Assembly (NCBI GenBank): GCA_041751875.1
Contig: JBGSIC010000018.1
Location: 1 to 64,000, forward strand
Length of the DNA stretch: 64,000 nucleotides
From: JBGSIC01 sp041751875
Lineage (GTDB): Bacteria; Bdellovibrionota; FAC87; UBA2466; JACKAF01
Direction: 5' to 3'
A model generated the notes under the pieces. The model was not told the origin of the DNA, did not search any database, and saw nothing but the letters and a program-made list of their open reading frames with translations. Shown here piece by piece: positions 43,257-50,869 of the stretch. Both the position numbers and the translations under genes were made by a program. Positions within the stretch are counted from its first letter, which is position 1, and every line of letters begins with the position of its first letter.

Positions 43257-43607
43257 TTATTCGTTTACGAAATCAATGAGCGTAAGCTCTTCGAAGCCCT
43301 GATAGGCCTTGTTGTCCTTGATGACCAACGGGCGCTTAATCAAATTGGGGTCTTTCAACATCAAACGAATCGCTTCGTTCTTCGTCGTACGACGTTTGCC
43401 TAAGCTATTGGAACGATACGTGGTGCTACGTTGATTCAAGCTCGAGTAAATGTTCTCGGCGCGGATAACTTTTTCTAAAAGGGAGCGCGGGGGTGGCTCA
43501 TGAACGATATCTTTCAATTGATAGTTCACACCTTTTTTATTGAGAAAAGCGATGGCCTTCTTGCATTGCTGACAGCTTTTCTTCGCATATACCACTAGTT
43601 CGCCCAT
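43257..43607 (-). CDS. ArsC/Spx-family protein
   Basis: This encodes 116 residues. A thioredoxin-like start with CQQC (YAKKSCQQCKKAIAFLNKKG) is followed by the ArsC-family cores IYSSLNQRSTTYR, IRLMLKDPNLIKRPLVI and the cis-Pro loop. These proteins include arsenate reductases and Spx-type regulators. The CxxC layout is closer to YffB/Spx than to true arsenate reductase. It converges on lysC with eight bases between stops. Confidence 0.88.
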   Translation of the reverse strand: MGELVVYAKKSCQQCKKAIAFLNKKGVNYQLKDIVHEPPPRSLLEKVIRAENIYSSLNQRSTTYRSNSLGKRRTTKNEAIRLMLKDPNLIKRPLVIKDNKAYQGFEELTLIDFVNE

Positions 43608-43751
43608 TCAGGACCTCCGAGTTCTCAACGATAGGGTGTGTCTTAACATGAACCTCGATTTGCCACAAGACTGAATGCCAGAGAGCCATTGAGGAGATAG
43701 CGCGGCAACTTGCGCATTGAGATTTATGTAAATATTTGGGACAACGAGCCC

Positions 43752-44306
43752 ATGCAAGGTCCTATTTCCGATCAAGGCGTTCGTTCTACTTCGACTCAGC
43801 TCGAGGGTAAGCAGCTCGCTTTAGCGATTTGTGGCGGGATCGCGTCGGTCGAAGTCGTTAAAATAATTCGGGAATTGCGACGGCGTGGGGCGAGCGTGCA
43901 GCCGTATATGAGTCCCTCGGCAGAAAAGTTCATTACGCCCTTAAGCGTAGGGTGGGCAGCGGATAAGGAAGCTGTGCGCGACTCAAGTGAAGGGGCAAAT
44001 CATTTGGCGCAATTTGATTTAGTGGTGGTTGCTCCACTCACTTTAAATACGTTGTCGAAGGCGGCTCAAGGAGTGTGCGATAACGTCGTGACTCTTTTGA
44101 TTGCCGCGCAGCTTGGACGATCGCTTCCCGTTATGATGGTGCCTACGATGAACGACGCGCTTTGGAAGCATCCGATGACGTCCCAGCACTGTGGCCGTTT
44201 AAAAGAGTGGGGCGTGAGGTTTTTTGATTCCCCCCATGAGGAAGATCGTTTAAAGATGCCCGCACCCGAGAAACTTGCGGATTTCGCCGTCGAAGTGCTG
44301 GGATGA
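43752..44306 (+). CDS. Flavoprotein of the CoaC/UbiX/EpiD family
   Basis: This encodes 184 residues. ATG 43752 is the best-placed start; a TTG at 43710 is in frame. The flavin-binding pattern is KQLALAICGGIASVEVVKII, the conserved APLTLNTLSKAAQGVCDN (the PASANT region) and PTMNDALWKHPM. The family removes carboxyl groups with FMN or makes prenyl-FMN. Without the ligase domain of CoaBC, it may be a CoaC-like or unrelated decarboxylase. RlmD follows 14 bases later. Confidence 0.82.
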   Translation: MQGPISDQGVRSTSTQLEGKQLALAICGGIASVEVVKIIRELRRRGASVQPYMSPSAEKFITPLSVGWAADKEAVRDSSEGANHLAQFDLVVVAPLTLNTLSKAAQGVCDNVVTLLIAAQLGRSLPVMMVPTMNDALWKHPMTSQHCGRLKEWGVRFFDSPHEEDRLKMPAPEKLADFAVEVLG

Positions 44307-44320
44307 AGAGGTTTTAAGAA

Positions 44321-45442
44321 ATGGAAACGCAATTAGAAATTCTCCGCACGGGGCTCGAAGGGCAGGGCGTGGCGAACGATGAGGAAGGCAACGTCTACTT
44401 CGTAGAACGGGCGCTGCCTGGAGATGTCATCGTTGCTGAAGTTCCCGATACGCGTAAACGGTACCGCGACGCGAATTTGGTAAGCATCATCACCCCTTCT
44501 TCGGAGCGACGGGAATCACCTTGTGCATACTTTCAAAAATGTGGCGGATGCGATTGGTTGGACTGGAACTACGCTTCTCAGCTAGAAGCCAAAGAAAGCA
44601 CCATTCGGCACACCTTTGATCGGCTGAAACTTCAGCCCAAAGAATTTTTACCTATTATTCCAGCGCAAGAGCAGTTGTCCTATCGCCACCGCATTCAGTT
44701 GCACCAACAAGGTACGATGCTCGGATTTTTTAAGCGACGCAGCCATGATGTGGTGGATGTTGAGAAGTGCGTGGTCGCCCATCCCAAGATTAATGAACAC
44801 CTTACAGAACTACGCTCGCGTTTAACCTTGGCCTCGGAGACCCAAAAAGTAGAGTTGAGTCTTTCGACTTCAGGTGCTGTTGAGGAAACCTGGAATTCGG
44901 CGCACGCTTCGAAGGGATTTGTTCAAAGTCATGGCGCACAAAACGCCCACCTCCGTCGCGAAGTGGGAGAGATGATTGCGCGCGCGGCATCGGAACACGT
45001 TCTTGAGCTTTACAGCGGCAACGGAAATCTGACTTTTGAATACGCTTCAAAGGTGAAATCTGTGGTGGGAGTCGAAGAGAACCGCTATTCCATCGAGCAA
45101 GCAGAGAAGTCGCGTAATGCAAGCCAATTGGAGAACGTCCGCTTTCAAGCCGGCCGCGTCAGCGAAGTTTTGGCAGCCAAAGTCGGGGAGAACTTTGTAC
45201 AACCCTATGATACACTGCTAGTAAATCCGCCCCGTAAAGGGATGGGAGGCTTGCTGGACGAATTCGTTCACCGAGACGTAAAAGCGATTCTTTATGTCTC
45301 TTGCTCCCCTCCAGCGTTTTCAAAAGACGTGAGCGGTCTTCAACGTAAGGGATTTCAACTCGAGTGCGTCAGACCTATCGACATGTTTCCGCAAACGCAT
45401 CACATAGAGTTTGTTTCTCTCTTCTTGCGTTACTTACACTAG
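44321..45442 (+). CDS. RlmD/TrmA-family RNA m5U methyltransferase
   Basis: This encodes 373 residues with a TRAM domain (EILRTGLEGQGVANDEEGN, ERALPGDVIVAEV), a [4Fe-4S] cluster site (CAYFQKCGGCDW), the SAM site (VLELYSGNGNLTFEYA, VVGVEENRYSI), the motif LVNPPRKGM and the catalytic region LYVSCSP. It methylates uridine in RNA, probably rRNA or tRNA. Its last 79 bases overlap the start of the next gene. Confidence 0.92.
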   Translation: METQLEILRTGLEGQGVANDEEGNVYFVERALPGDVIVAEVPDTRKRYRDANLVSIITPSSERRESPCAYFQKCGGCDWLDWNYASQLEAKESTIRHTFDRLKLQPKEFLPIIPAQEQLSYRHRIQLHQQGTMLGFFKRRSHDVVDVEKCVVAHPKINEHLTELRSRLTLASETQKVELSLSTSGAVEETWNSAHASKGFVQSHGAQNAHLRREVGEMIARAASEHVLELYSGNGNLTFEYASKVKSVVGVEENRYSIEQAEKSRNASQLENVRFQAGRVSEVLAAKVGENFVQPYDTLLVNPPRKGMGGLLDEFVHRDVKAILYVSCSPPAFSKDVSGLQRKGFQLECVRPIDMFPQTHHIEFVSLFLRYLH

Positions 45443-46299
45443 CAATTCTCACCTCATCGCCAGAAGCTCAGGCAGAAATTGTTTGGAAGCCCGACATGGA
45501 AGGGCGAGTTCTCTTTGAAACTGAGCTGAAGAAACAAGGTAAAGCGAACGCGCCCGCAAAAGGACGTCTGCCCGAAGGTTCTCTGGTCACCATCATCGGT
45601 TCGCAGAAAGCGGACTTCATTTTAGTTGAAGTCGAACTGGAAAATGGAAAACCCATTACGGGATGGGTAAATCAAAATACCTTGGCTCCCGTGGATCCCG
45701 ACGAAATCGCTCCCAAGATTCGACCCAAGCAACGCGTGCGGATACCGGATGATGAAGCGATACTCCTTCGCCGAAAGCCCTCTCTGTTCTTTGGTGCGGC
45801 TTTGGGCGGCAACTACGCCATCATTTTGCCTAGTCAGCTACCAGGCAGCGAGCTGACCTACACGGGAGTTGGCTTCTTGGCTGGTGCGTATGTGGGATTT
45901 TATTTAAAGGACAACATGCCCTTACGTTTTGAACTGAATTACACCCAGTTCAATGGGGTTGCCCCCGTGGGGAGTAGCGCAACCGAGGACCTAGGTTACG
46001 GGTTTATGGAAATTGGAGTTACACCGGGCTTGATCGTCGGCAAATTCGAACTCTTTGCGGGCTTTCAGTACGCCATGGGTTTGAGTATCGCAAACGATCC
46101 GAGCAACTATGCGGGCGACCCAATAGATACCCCCTTTGCGCTATCGACCCTGGCCGGGCAGTTAGGGGTGGGCTACACCTACGAACTCAACTCAGAAACC
46201 AATCTGGGCGTGCGGCTTCGGTATGTGCTGCACTTTCAGTCATCCTCTATTCTTCGCCATGGCATAGGCCTAATAGCGACGCTGGGGCTTCAAGGCTAG
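45364..46299 (+). CDS. Exported SH3-like and outer-membrane barrel protein
   Basis: This encodes 311 residues from GTG 45364. The signal peptide (FSLLALLTLAILTSSPEAQA) lies partly inside the RlmD gene, overlapping by 79 bases. An SH3-like segment (GRLPEGSLVTIIGSQKADF, then ITGWVNQNTL) is followed by about 160 residues of barrel strands (GAYVGFYL, RFELNYTQFNG, FELFAGFQYAMGLS, LGVGYTYELN). It may bind peptidoglycan with one end and sit in the outer membrane with the other. No ribosome-binding site is obvious. Confidence 0.75.
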   Translation: MRQTYRHVSANASHRVCFSLLALLTLAILTSSPEAQAEIVWKPDMEGRVLFETELKKQGKANAPAKGRLPEGSLVTIIGSQKADFILVEVELENGKPITGWVNQNTLAPVDPDEIAPKIRPKQRVRIPDDEAILLRRKPSLFFGAALGGNYAIILPSQLPGSELTYTGVGFLAGAYVGFYLKDNMPLRFELNYTQFNGVAPVGSSATEDLGYGFMEIGVTPGLIVGKFELFAGFQYAMGLSIANDPSNYAGDPIDTPFALSTLAGQLGVGYTYELNSETNLGVRLRYVLHFQSSSILRHGIGLIATLGLQG

Positions 46300-46496
46300 C
46301 TCTTCTCCCCCTCCCCACCAGTGTCTAGTGTAGTCCGACTGTATGCGGGCCATAGTACCTGTCTGTCAGATGGCATCACAGCTTAAGCTATTAGAATTAT
46401 AAAGGAAAAATGGAGGTGTCGAACTCCATGCCTGTACCGTACACTTTCTTGACTATTTCCCCTATCGAAATCGTCAATGATCCCAAGGGGGTAACT

Positions 46497-46512
46497 TGGC
46501 ACACGCCCTGCA
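46497..46512 (+). promoter_or_regulatory. Sigma54 (RpoN)-type promoter before a candidate RNA gene
   Basis: TGGCAC-ACGCC-CTGCA has exact GG-N10-GC spacing; C replaces the first T of the -12 block. A start near 46523 fits. No gene follows until dnaJ at 46851, and the terminator at 46711 lies between them. Confidence 0.55.
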
Positions 46513-46568
46513 ATCTAGAATGAGTGCACACAGACAAGGACACGGCTCGAAGCTTAACGGCATCGAAC

Positions 46569-46643
46569 AGCAACTAGAACGGCAACGAAGACAACAACAC
46601 GATAGCAACTAGTAACGGCACCTGAGAAGACAACTTAGAACAC
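46569..46643 (+). repeat. Imperfect tandem repeat inside the candidate RNA
   Basis: Unit one (46569-46600) and unit two (46604-46643) share AGCAACTAG, then ACGGCA, then GAAGACAAC and CAC, in the same order, with small insertions. A third, partial CAACTTGACT copy follows at 46655. The repeated short motif suggests multiple binding sites. Confidence 0.55.
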
Positions 46644-46710
46644 AAAACGGATCGCAACTTGACTCGACTTGACTACACAACCGCTGTTTAAGTTTCCATA
46701 GCCGATTTTG

Positions 46711-46750
46711 AAAAGGGCTCCCAAACTCCAGGGAGCCCTTTTCTTTTTTC
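46711..46750 (+). terminator. Strong intrinsic terminator
   Basis: A 12-bp perfect stem, AAAAGGGCTCCC (46711-46722) with its complement (46731-46742), an eight-base loop and TTTTCTTTTTT. It ends the candidate RNA or any transcript from 45364. Confidence 0.92.
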
Positions 46751-46793
46751 CCCTACCTTTTTCCAACCTGGTCAAAGCTAAAAACATGTCTAA

Positions 46794-46799
46794 TATAGT
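46794..46799 (+). promoter_or_regulatory. -10 element of the dnaJ-type gene
   Basis: TATAGT is 52 bases before the TTG start at 46851; GTCAAA at 46771 is a poor -35 with 17-base spacing. The promoter is plausible but not strong. Confidence 0.4.
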
Positions 46800-46850
46800 G
46801 GTATTGAAAACGGGGGCATTGATCCGCGTTGCTATTCATTAGGTGGCCCT

Positions 46851-47774
46851 TTGGACAAAGATCTCTATGAAATTTTGGGTGTGAGCCGCACGGCCACACC
46901 GAATGATATTAAAAAGCAGTTTCACAAACTCGCTAAGCAGTACCATCCCGACCGAAATCCTAACGACAAAGCCTCGGAAACTAAGTTTAAGGAAGTTAAT
47001 CTTGCTTACGAAGTCCTAAAAGATAAGAAGAAAAAAGAGCAGTACGATCAACTACGAGCAGCGGGACGAAATCCCTTTGCGGGAAGAGAACCGGGTGGCG
47101 GCGGATTTGAGTACAGTGCAGGCGGAGCCAGCGATTTCGGGCTTGGCGACCTATTCGAGGAAATTTTTGGCGGCGGTGGTGGTGGCGGCGGATTTGGTGG
47201 CCCGTTCGCCGGGCGACGACGTTCCGGCGGCGGATCGTATTCGCAGATGCCTGTACGCGGCGTGAGTCGTGAAGCGGAAATCTCGATCAGTTTCAACGAA
47301 GCCGCGCGCGGCGGGGAAAAGCAGCTCGAGCTTGTGGGCGGAAAGAAAATCACCGTAAAGATTCCAGCGGGAGTTGAGACAGGTTCGAAGATTAAGCTGC
47401 GCGGGCAGGGAGATCCCGGCACCGGAGGAGCGCCCAGCGGTGATCTTATTTTGACTTTGAAAGTGATGGCGCACCCGCAGTTCACGCGCCAGGAAAACAA
47501 TATCTTGTATCAACTTCCTGTTACCTTTGCTGAAGCTGTGTTGGGAGGAGAGGTCGCGGTACCGACCTTGGATGGCCCAGTTCGCATGACATTGCCACAG
47601 GGAATCTCGAGCGGGCAGCAATTGCGGCTCAAAGGTAAAGGCGTGGGCGAGGCTAATGGTACGCGGGGCGATCAACTCGTTGAGATTCAAATTAAGGTTC
47701 CCCGTCCCCCTTCAGATAAATACAAAGAAGCCGCGAAGCTTTTAGAGCAGGAAGACTTCAACCCGCGTCGCTAG
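46851..47774 (+). CDS. DnaJ-type co-chaperone, CbpA class (no zinc finger)
   Basis: This encodes 307 residues from TTG 46851, with AGGTGG before it. The J domain starts DLYEILGVSRTATPNDIKKQ and has the HPD motif in QYHPDRNPND. A Gly/Phe-rich linker with GGGGGGGG follows, then two C-terminal substrate-binding modules (IPAGVETGSKIKLRG, FAEAVLGGEVAVPTLDG). No CxxCxGxG zinc repeats are seen, so it is of the class B (CbpA/DnaJB) type. It helps DnaK in the cytoplasm. Confidence 0.94.
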   Translation: MDKDLYEILGVSRTATPNDIKKQFHKLAKQYHPDRNPNDKASETKFKEVNLAYEVLKDKKKKEQYDQLRAAGRNPFAGREPGGGGFEYSAGGASDFGLGDLFEEIFGGGGGGGGFGGPFAGRRRSGGGSYSQMPVRGVSREAEISISFNEAARGGEKQLELVGGKKITVKIPAGVETGSKIKLRGQGDPGTGGAPSGDLILTLKVMAHPQFTRQENNILYQLPVTFAEAVLGGEVAVPTLDGPVRMTLPQGISSGQQLRLKGKGVGEANGTRGDQLVEIQIKVPRPPSDKYKEAAKLLEQEDFNPRR

Positions 47775-47786
47775 TTATCTTGACGG

Positions 47787-48698
47787 CTACACTGCCGGAC
47801 TAAGCACGCTCTGGGCAATGGCATTGATGGTATGAGGCGCGCATCCTTCGAAGCGGTTATTCACTAAGACGTACACCGAGACTTTCTCTTTCATCGCTCT
47901 GCGAATGAGGGCCCCCGCATCGGTTCGCCCTTCCACTTGTTCTTCTTGGACTTCCCGGTAGGGCGCAAATCGTTCAACGGCATCCTCATATTGTGTTCCG
48001 GGACGCAGCAGGAGGCGGGACACATAAAAAGGGAGAGCGTAATTGTCGCTGGAATGCAGCTGGTCCTTTATCGAGGGCATTTTTGTCCAACTGTTGTAAA
48101 CATGTCCAATTTGAAACTTTTTTAAGAATGTGAAGTAGGCGGGTTGTAGCCAGTTCGCGTTTCTCAGCTCAATCGCAAAGCGGAAGTTGGCGGTGTCTCC
48201 CAGTCCTGTGAAGAACTGGTCTAGTCGGTCCAAAAACTCTCTCCCGTTCTCCAGCATGCCAGCGTGAAATTGGGAAAACTCCAGCATGATCGGTCCCAAG
48301 CGATCTTGAAAAGGCGCGAGCGGGCCCAAAAAATGCTGCTTGAAATCAGTGGGGTTAAGAAAACCCGCATTCGCTTTACCCGCGACTTTTCCGTAGCGAG
48401 GCAGGCGCGGGTATTTAAAAACAGTGGTGTGCTCAGTGGCTTTTAAGACAAATTTAAAGTTCGCAGGCGTTTGTTCAACATATTTTTCGAACGCTTTTTC
48501 TTGGGGCCAGTTATAGTAAGTGTGGTCAACACCGACGACAGGGTATTGCTGAGCGTACTCCTCGAGGCACGTATCGTTGAACTGCTTTTTACTCGTATAG
48601 GGCTTTTTATAAATAAGTCCCTGCCAGCCCTCATACTTCCAGCTAGAGGTCCCAAAGTAGACTTGTTTTTTAGCGAGCTCACTGAGTGCTGCGTCCAT
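47787..48698 (-). CDS. DUF72 family protein
   Basis: This encodes 303 residues. It starts VYFGTSSWKYEGWQGLIYKK, has the TIM-barrel-like core VGVDHTYYNWP, FKFVLKATEHTT, LEFSQFHAGM, FAIELRNANWL and ends with YVLVNNRFEG, all hallmarks of DUF72 (YecE). The function is unknown; it resembles a nuclease or a sugar-handling barrel. The gene converges on dnaJ with 12 bases between stops. Confidence 0.93.
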   Translation of the reverse strand: MDAALSELAKKQVYFGTSSWKYEGWQGLIYKKPYTSKKQFNDTCLEEYAQQYPVVGVDHTYYNWPQEKAFEKYVEQTPANFKFVLKATEHTTVFKYPRLPRYGKVAGKANAGFLNPTDFKQHFLGPLAPFQDRLGPIMLEFSQFHAGMLENGREFLDRLDQFFTGLGDTANFRFAIELRNANWLQPAYFTFLKKFQIGHVYNSWTKMPSIKDQLHSSDNYALPFYVSRLLLRPGTQYEDAVERFAPYREVQEEQVEGRTDAGALIRRAMKEKVSVYVLVNNRFEGCAPHTINAIAQSVLSPAV

Positions 48699-48737
48699 AG
48701 GGACATGAAAATCGAAGGAAACCGGGAAGGCAAGTGG

Positions 48738-49688
48738 CTAGCGCTGGGAGGATACTTTGCGCTGAATTTGGAGTTTTTTGAAGATGCTCGATTTGGAATC
48801 GAGAAAACCGCGGTGCTTTTCAAAGTAGCGTTCAAACACGATTCGAAGCGCTTCCCCTTCTTCCCAAAGAGTCGGTTGGCCCTCGGGGTTTTCGAGCGCG
48901 AGAAAGCGCGGAATACTTTCGTGAGAATAGTTTTTCGGATGAGGAAAAAGTTCCTTTAGAATCTCTCCGTCAAAGAGCTGTTGCTTGGGATCGTCTATCA
49001 TGATCGAATGAAGGGTGAAATTGTTGTCGGGGTACTGTTTGACGTAAGTCTCCAAAAGCGCTCGGTACTCTAGGCAGCTTTCACACCAGCTTGCCGATAT
49101 AATAAAAAAATGAAACGTGCGTTTGTTGTCTTTGGGAATAAAGGATTTCACAAAGCGGAGTTGTTTGAAGTTTTCCTGAATCTCTGTCGACTTGAGCTTT
49201 AAAATCTCATTAATTTTGATTCTGTCGGTGAGAGAAATTCCGTCGAATGCCCGACGCGAAATAGGTATCTTGTGTGAAATCAAGCTCGCGCTGATGACCT
49301 TCGTCTCGTTGAGAGGGGCTCCACTGGTGAGAAAGAGAGAGCGCCGTTTCCAGGTCTCTCTAATTTGGTCCCACTCTTGGTTGATCGTTTCAATTTCTTG
49401 CGCCTCGACCAAACGTTTAGAAATGCCTTTCTCATCTTTGTCTACGAAAGGAAGGATCTCGTTTACGTCATTTCCTTCCCGGAAGTACAAACTGAAAGGT
49501 AGATAATACAGTCGGAACATGTAGAGCAGTTTGTTCGTCGGAGGGGGAGCAGCCACGGGTTTCTGGGCTATGGCCGAACTTGCCAAAAAAAGGATTGCGA
49601 ATGCAGTCCAGATCCTTGCCCAGGACGCAGCTTTGCGCTCAACGGTTAAAGTGGCGAAATGTTTGCCGAAGTGGCTTGAGCGAAACAT
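48738..49688 (-). CDS. Exported thioredoxin-like protein
   Basis: This encodes 316 residues. ATG 49688 (with AAGGACC before it) starts a signal-bearing N-terminus (WTAFAILFLASSAIAQ). A helical middle leads to a thioredoxin fold near residue 200 with FHFFIISASWCESCLEYRAL, so the WCxxC redox motif is kept. A cis-Pro region (SIPRFLAL) follows. It probably acts as a periplasmic disulfide reductase. The N-terminal half is family-specific and unknown. Confidence 0.82.
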   Translation of the reverse strand: MFRSSHFGKHFATLTVERKAASWARIWTAFAILFLASSAIAQKPVAAPPPTNKLLYMFRLYYLPFSLYFREGNDVNEILPFVDKDEKGISKRLVEAQEIETINQEWDQIRETWKRRSLFLTSGAPLNETKVISASLISHKIPISRRAFDGISLTDRIKINEILKLKSTEIQENFKQLRFVKSFIPKDNKRTFHFFIISASWCESCLEYRALLETYVKQYPDNNFTLHSIMIDDPKQQLFDGEILKELFPHPKNYSHESIPRFLALENPEGQPTLWEEGEALRIVFERYFEKHRGFLDSKSSIFKKLQIQRKVSSQR

Positions 49689-49797
49689 GCGTGGTCCTTC
49701 ACGTATATTTCGGCTGGATGCGTCAAAAAGTTTAAGAAAATCCGAAGCAAAGAGGCAGAGTTTTGCCATCCTCCAACCTGTCGGAGATACTGACTAG

Positions 49798-50853
49798 GTG
49801 CAGAGCCCAAGTGACGTCGCCGTAGTTCTTTCTCCTCGTTTTCTGGAACACCAGTCCCAGGAAACTCATCCTGAATGCCCGGAACGTATCCAGGCGGTAT
49901 TGGACCTTTTTCAAGAACGTCCCGACTTGGCGGCTTTACCGCGCGTAGGGTTACGTCCGGCGAAATCTTCTGAAGTGACCCTCTTTCATTCTGCGGAAAT
50001 GTTGAGCGAGCTAGAGAAAAAGAAAGGCCACAAAGGGTGGTTTGATTCGGATACCTTTTTCGGTAGCGAAAGTATCGACACCGCTTTTTTCGCAGCCGGT
50101 AGCACCGTCGAATTGGCTCAACAAATTTGGAATAAACAATTTCGTCGCGGCTTTTCTCTCGTACGCCCTCCTGGGCATCATGCGGTGGCGGGACACCCGA
50201 TGGGATTTTGTCTTTTGAATAACGTAGCACTGGCGGCGAAAGCAATTCTACAGAACGCGCCTCAGGCCAGGCTGGCTATCGTCGACTATGATCTGCATCA
50301 TGGCAACGGTACACAAGACGCATTTTGGGAATCCGACCAAGTGCTCTTTGTTTCCTCGCATCGCTTTCCGTACTATCCGGGAACGGGGCGACTCGACGAA
50401 GTGGGGGGGCAAAAAGGGAAAGGGACCACCGTTAATTTTCCGCTGGCCCTTTCGTATGAGGATCCTCTTTTCAGAGCGCTCTACGAGCGGCTGGTTACTC
50501 CGATCGTACGCGCTTTTAAGCCCGATATGATTTTGGTTTCCGCGGGCTTTGATGGACACACACTTGATCCGATGCAGGGCATGAGAATGAGCACAGAGCT
50601 TTATGGGTGGTTTGCCGAAATGTTGATGAACCTCGCTGAGGAAACGGCAGAAGGTCGCATCCTTTTTTGTTTGGAGGGTGGCTATCATCCAGGGGTGCTG
50701 AAGAAAAGCGTGGAGGTAACCTTGGACCAAATGGTTCGCCAACCTCGCCAGAAAAATGAAATGGGTCTAGACGAGAAGAACGCTTTCGATTTACTGGATA
50801 CATTTTACTGGGGCCTCAAGGCCTTCTATCCTGAACTCATCAGCCCAAACTAA
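49798..50853 (+). CDS. Histone-deacetylase-family amidohydrolase
   Basis: This encodes 351 residues from GTG 49798. The zinc-site signatures are all there: HPECPERIQAVLDLF, RPPGHHA, DYDLHHGNGTQDAFW, SAGFDGH and LEGGYHPG. The bacterial members (acetoin-utilisation-like and acetylpolyamine amidohydrolases) remove acetyl groups from small amines or proteins. The substrate is not known. Divergent from the thioredoxin-like gene. Confidence 0.94.
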   Translation: MQSPSDVAVVLSPRFLEHQSQETHPECPERIQAVLDLFQERPDLAALPRVGLRPAKSSEVTLFHSAEMLSELEKKKGHKGWFDSDTFFGSESIDTAFFAAGSTVELAQQIWNKQFRRGFSLVRPPGHHAVAGHPMGFCLLNNVALAAKAILQNAPQARLAIVDYDLHHGNGTQDAFWESDQVLFVSSHRFPYYPGTGRLDEVGGQKGKGTTVNFPLALSYEDPLFRALYERLVTPIVRAFKPDMILVSAGFDGHTLDPMQGMRMSTELYGWFAEMLMNLAEETAEGRILFCLEGGYHPGVLKKSVEVTLDQMVRQPRQKNEMGLDEKNAFDLLDTFYWGLKAFYPELISPN

Positions 50854-50869
50854 ACTTGTCATCAGAGTT

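Larger units (their letters stand above)
46523..46750 (+). ncRNA. Candidate sigma54-dependent noncoding RNA, about 228 nt
   Basis: The span starts where the sigma54 site predicts a start and ends at a 12-bp-stem terminator. Up to 46675 it is rich in A and C and unusually poor in stems, with two imperfect copies of a unit that begins AGCAACTAG (46569 and 46604). The only frame is a 30-residue one at 46520-46612 with no ribosome-binding site, beginning three bases before the predicted start. A low-structure, repeat-bearing RNA with a strong terminator looks like a regulatory RNA that exposes binding sites for a protein or for mRNA. This is inference; no known family is matched. Confidence 0.4.
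46300..46850 (+). other. 551-base intergenic region with a candidate sigma54 RNA gene
   Basis: No protein gene over 60 residues is supported here. It contains a small hairpin (46410-46429, stem ATGGAG/CTCCAT), a sigma54-type promoter (46497), the candidate RNA, a strong terminator (46711-46750) and the dnaJ-side promoter (46794). All but the small hairpin are listed on their own. Confidence 0.75.

Noticed and set aside
46300..46520. Possible c-di-GMP or other riboswitch before dnaJ
   Set aside because: No known aptamer core was found; the region has only a short hairpin.
46520..46612. 30-residue frame (MSAHRQGHGSKLNG...) in the candidate RNA
   Set aside because: No ribosome-binding site; its ATG is three bases before the predicted transcript start, and its Gln/Arg-rich content follows from the A/C-rich composition.
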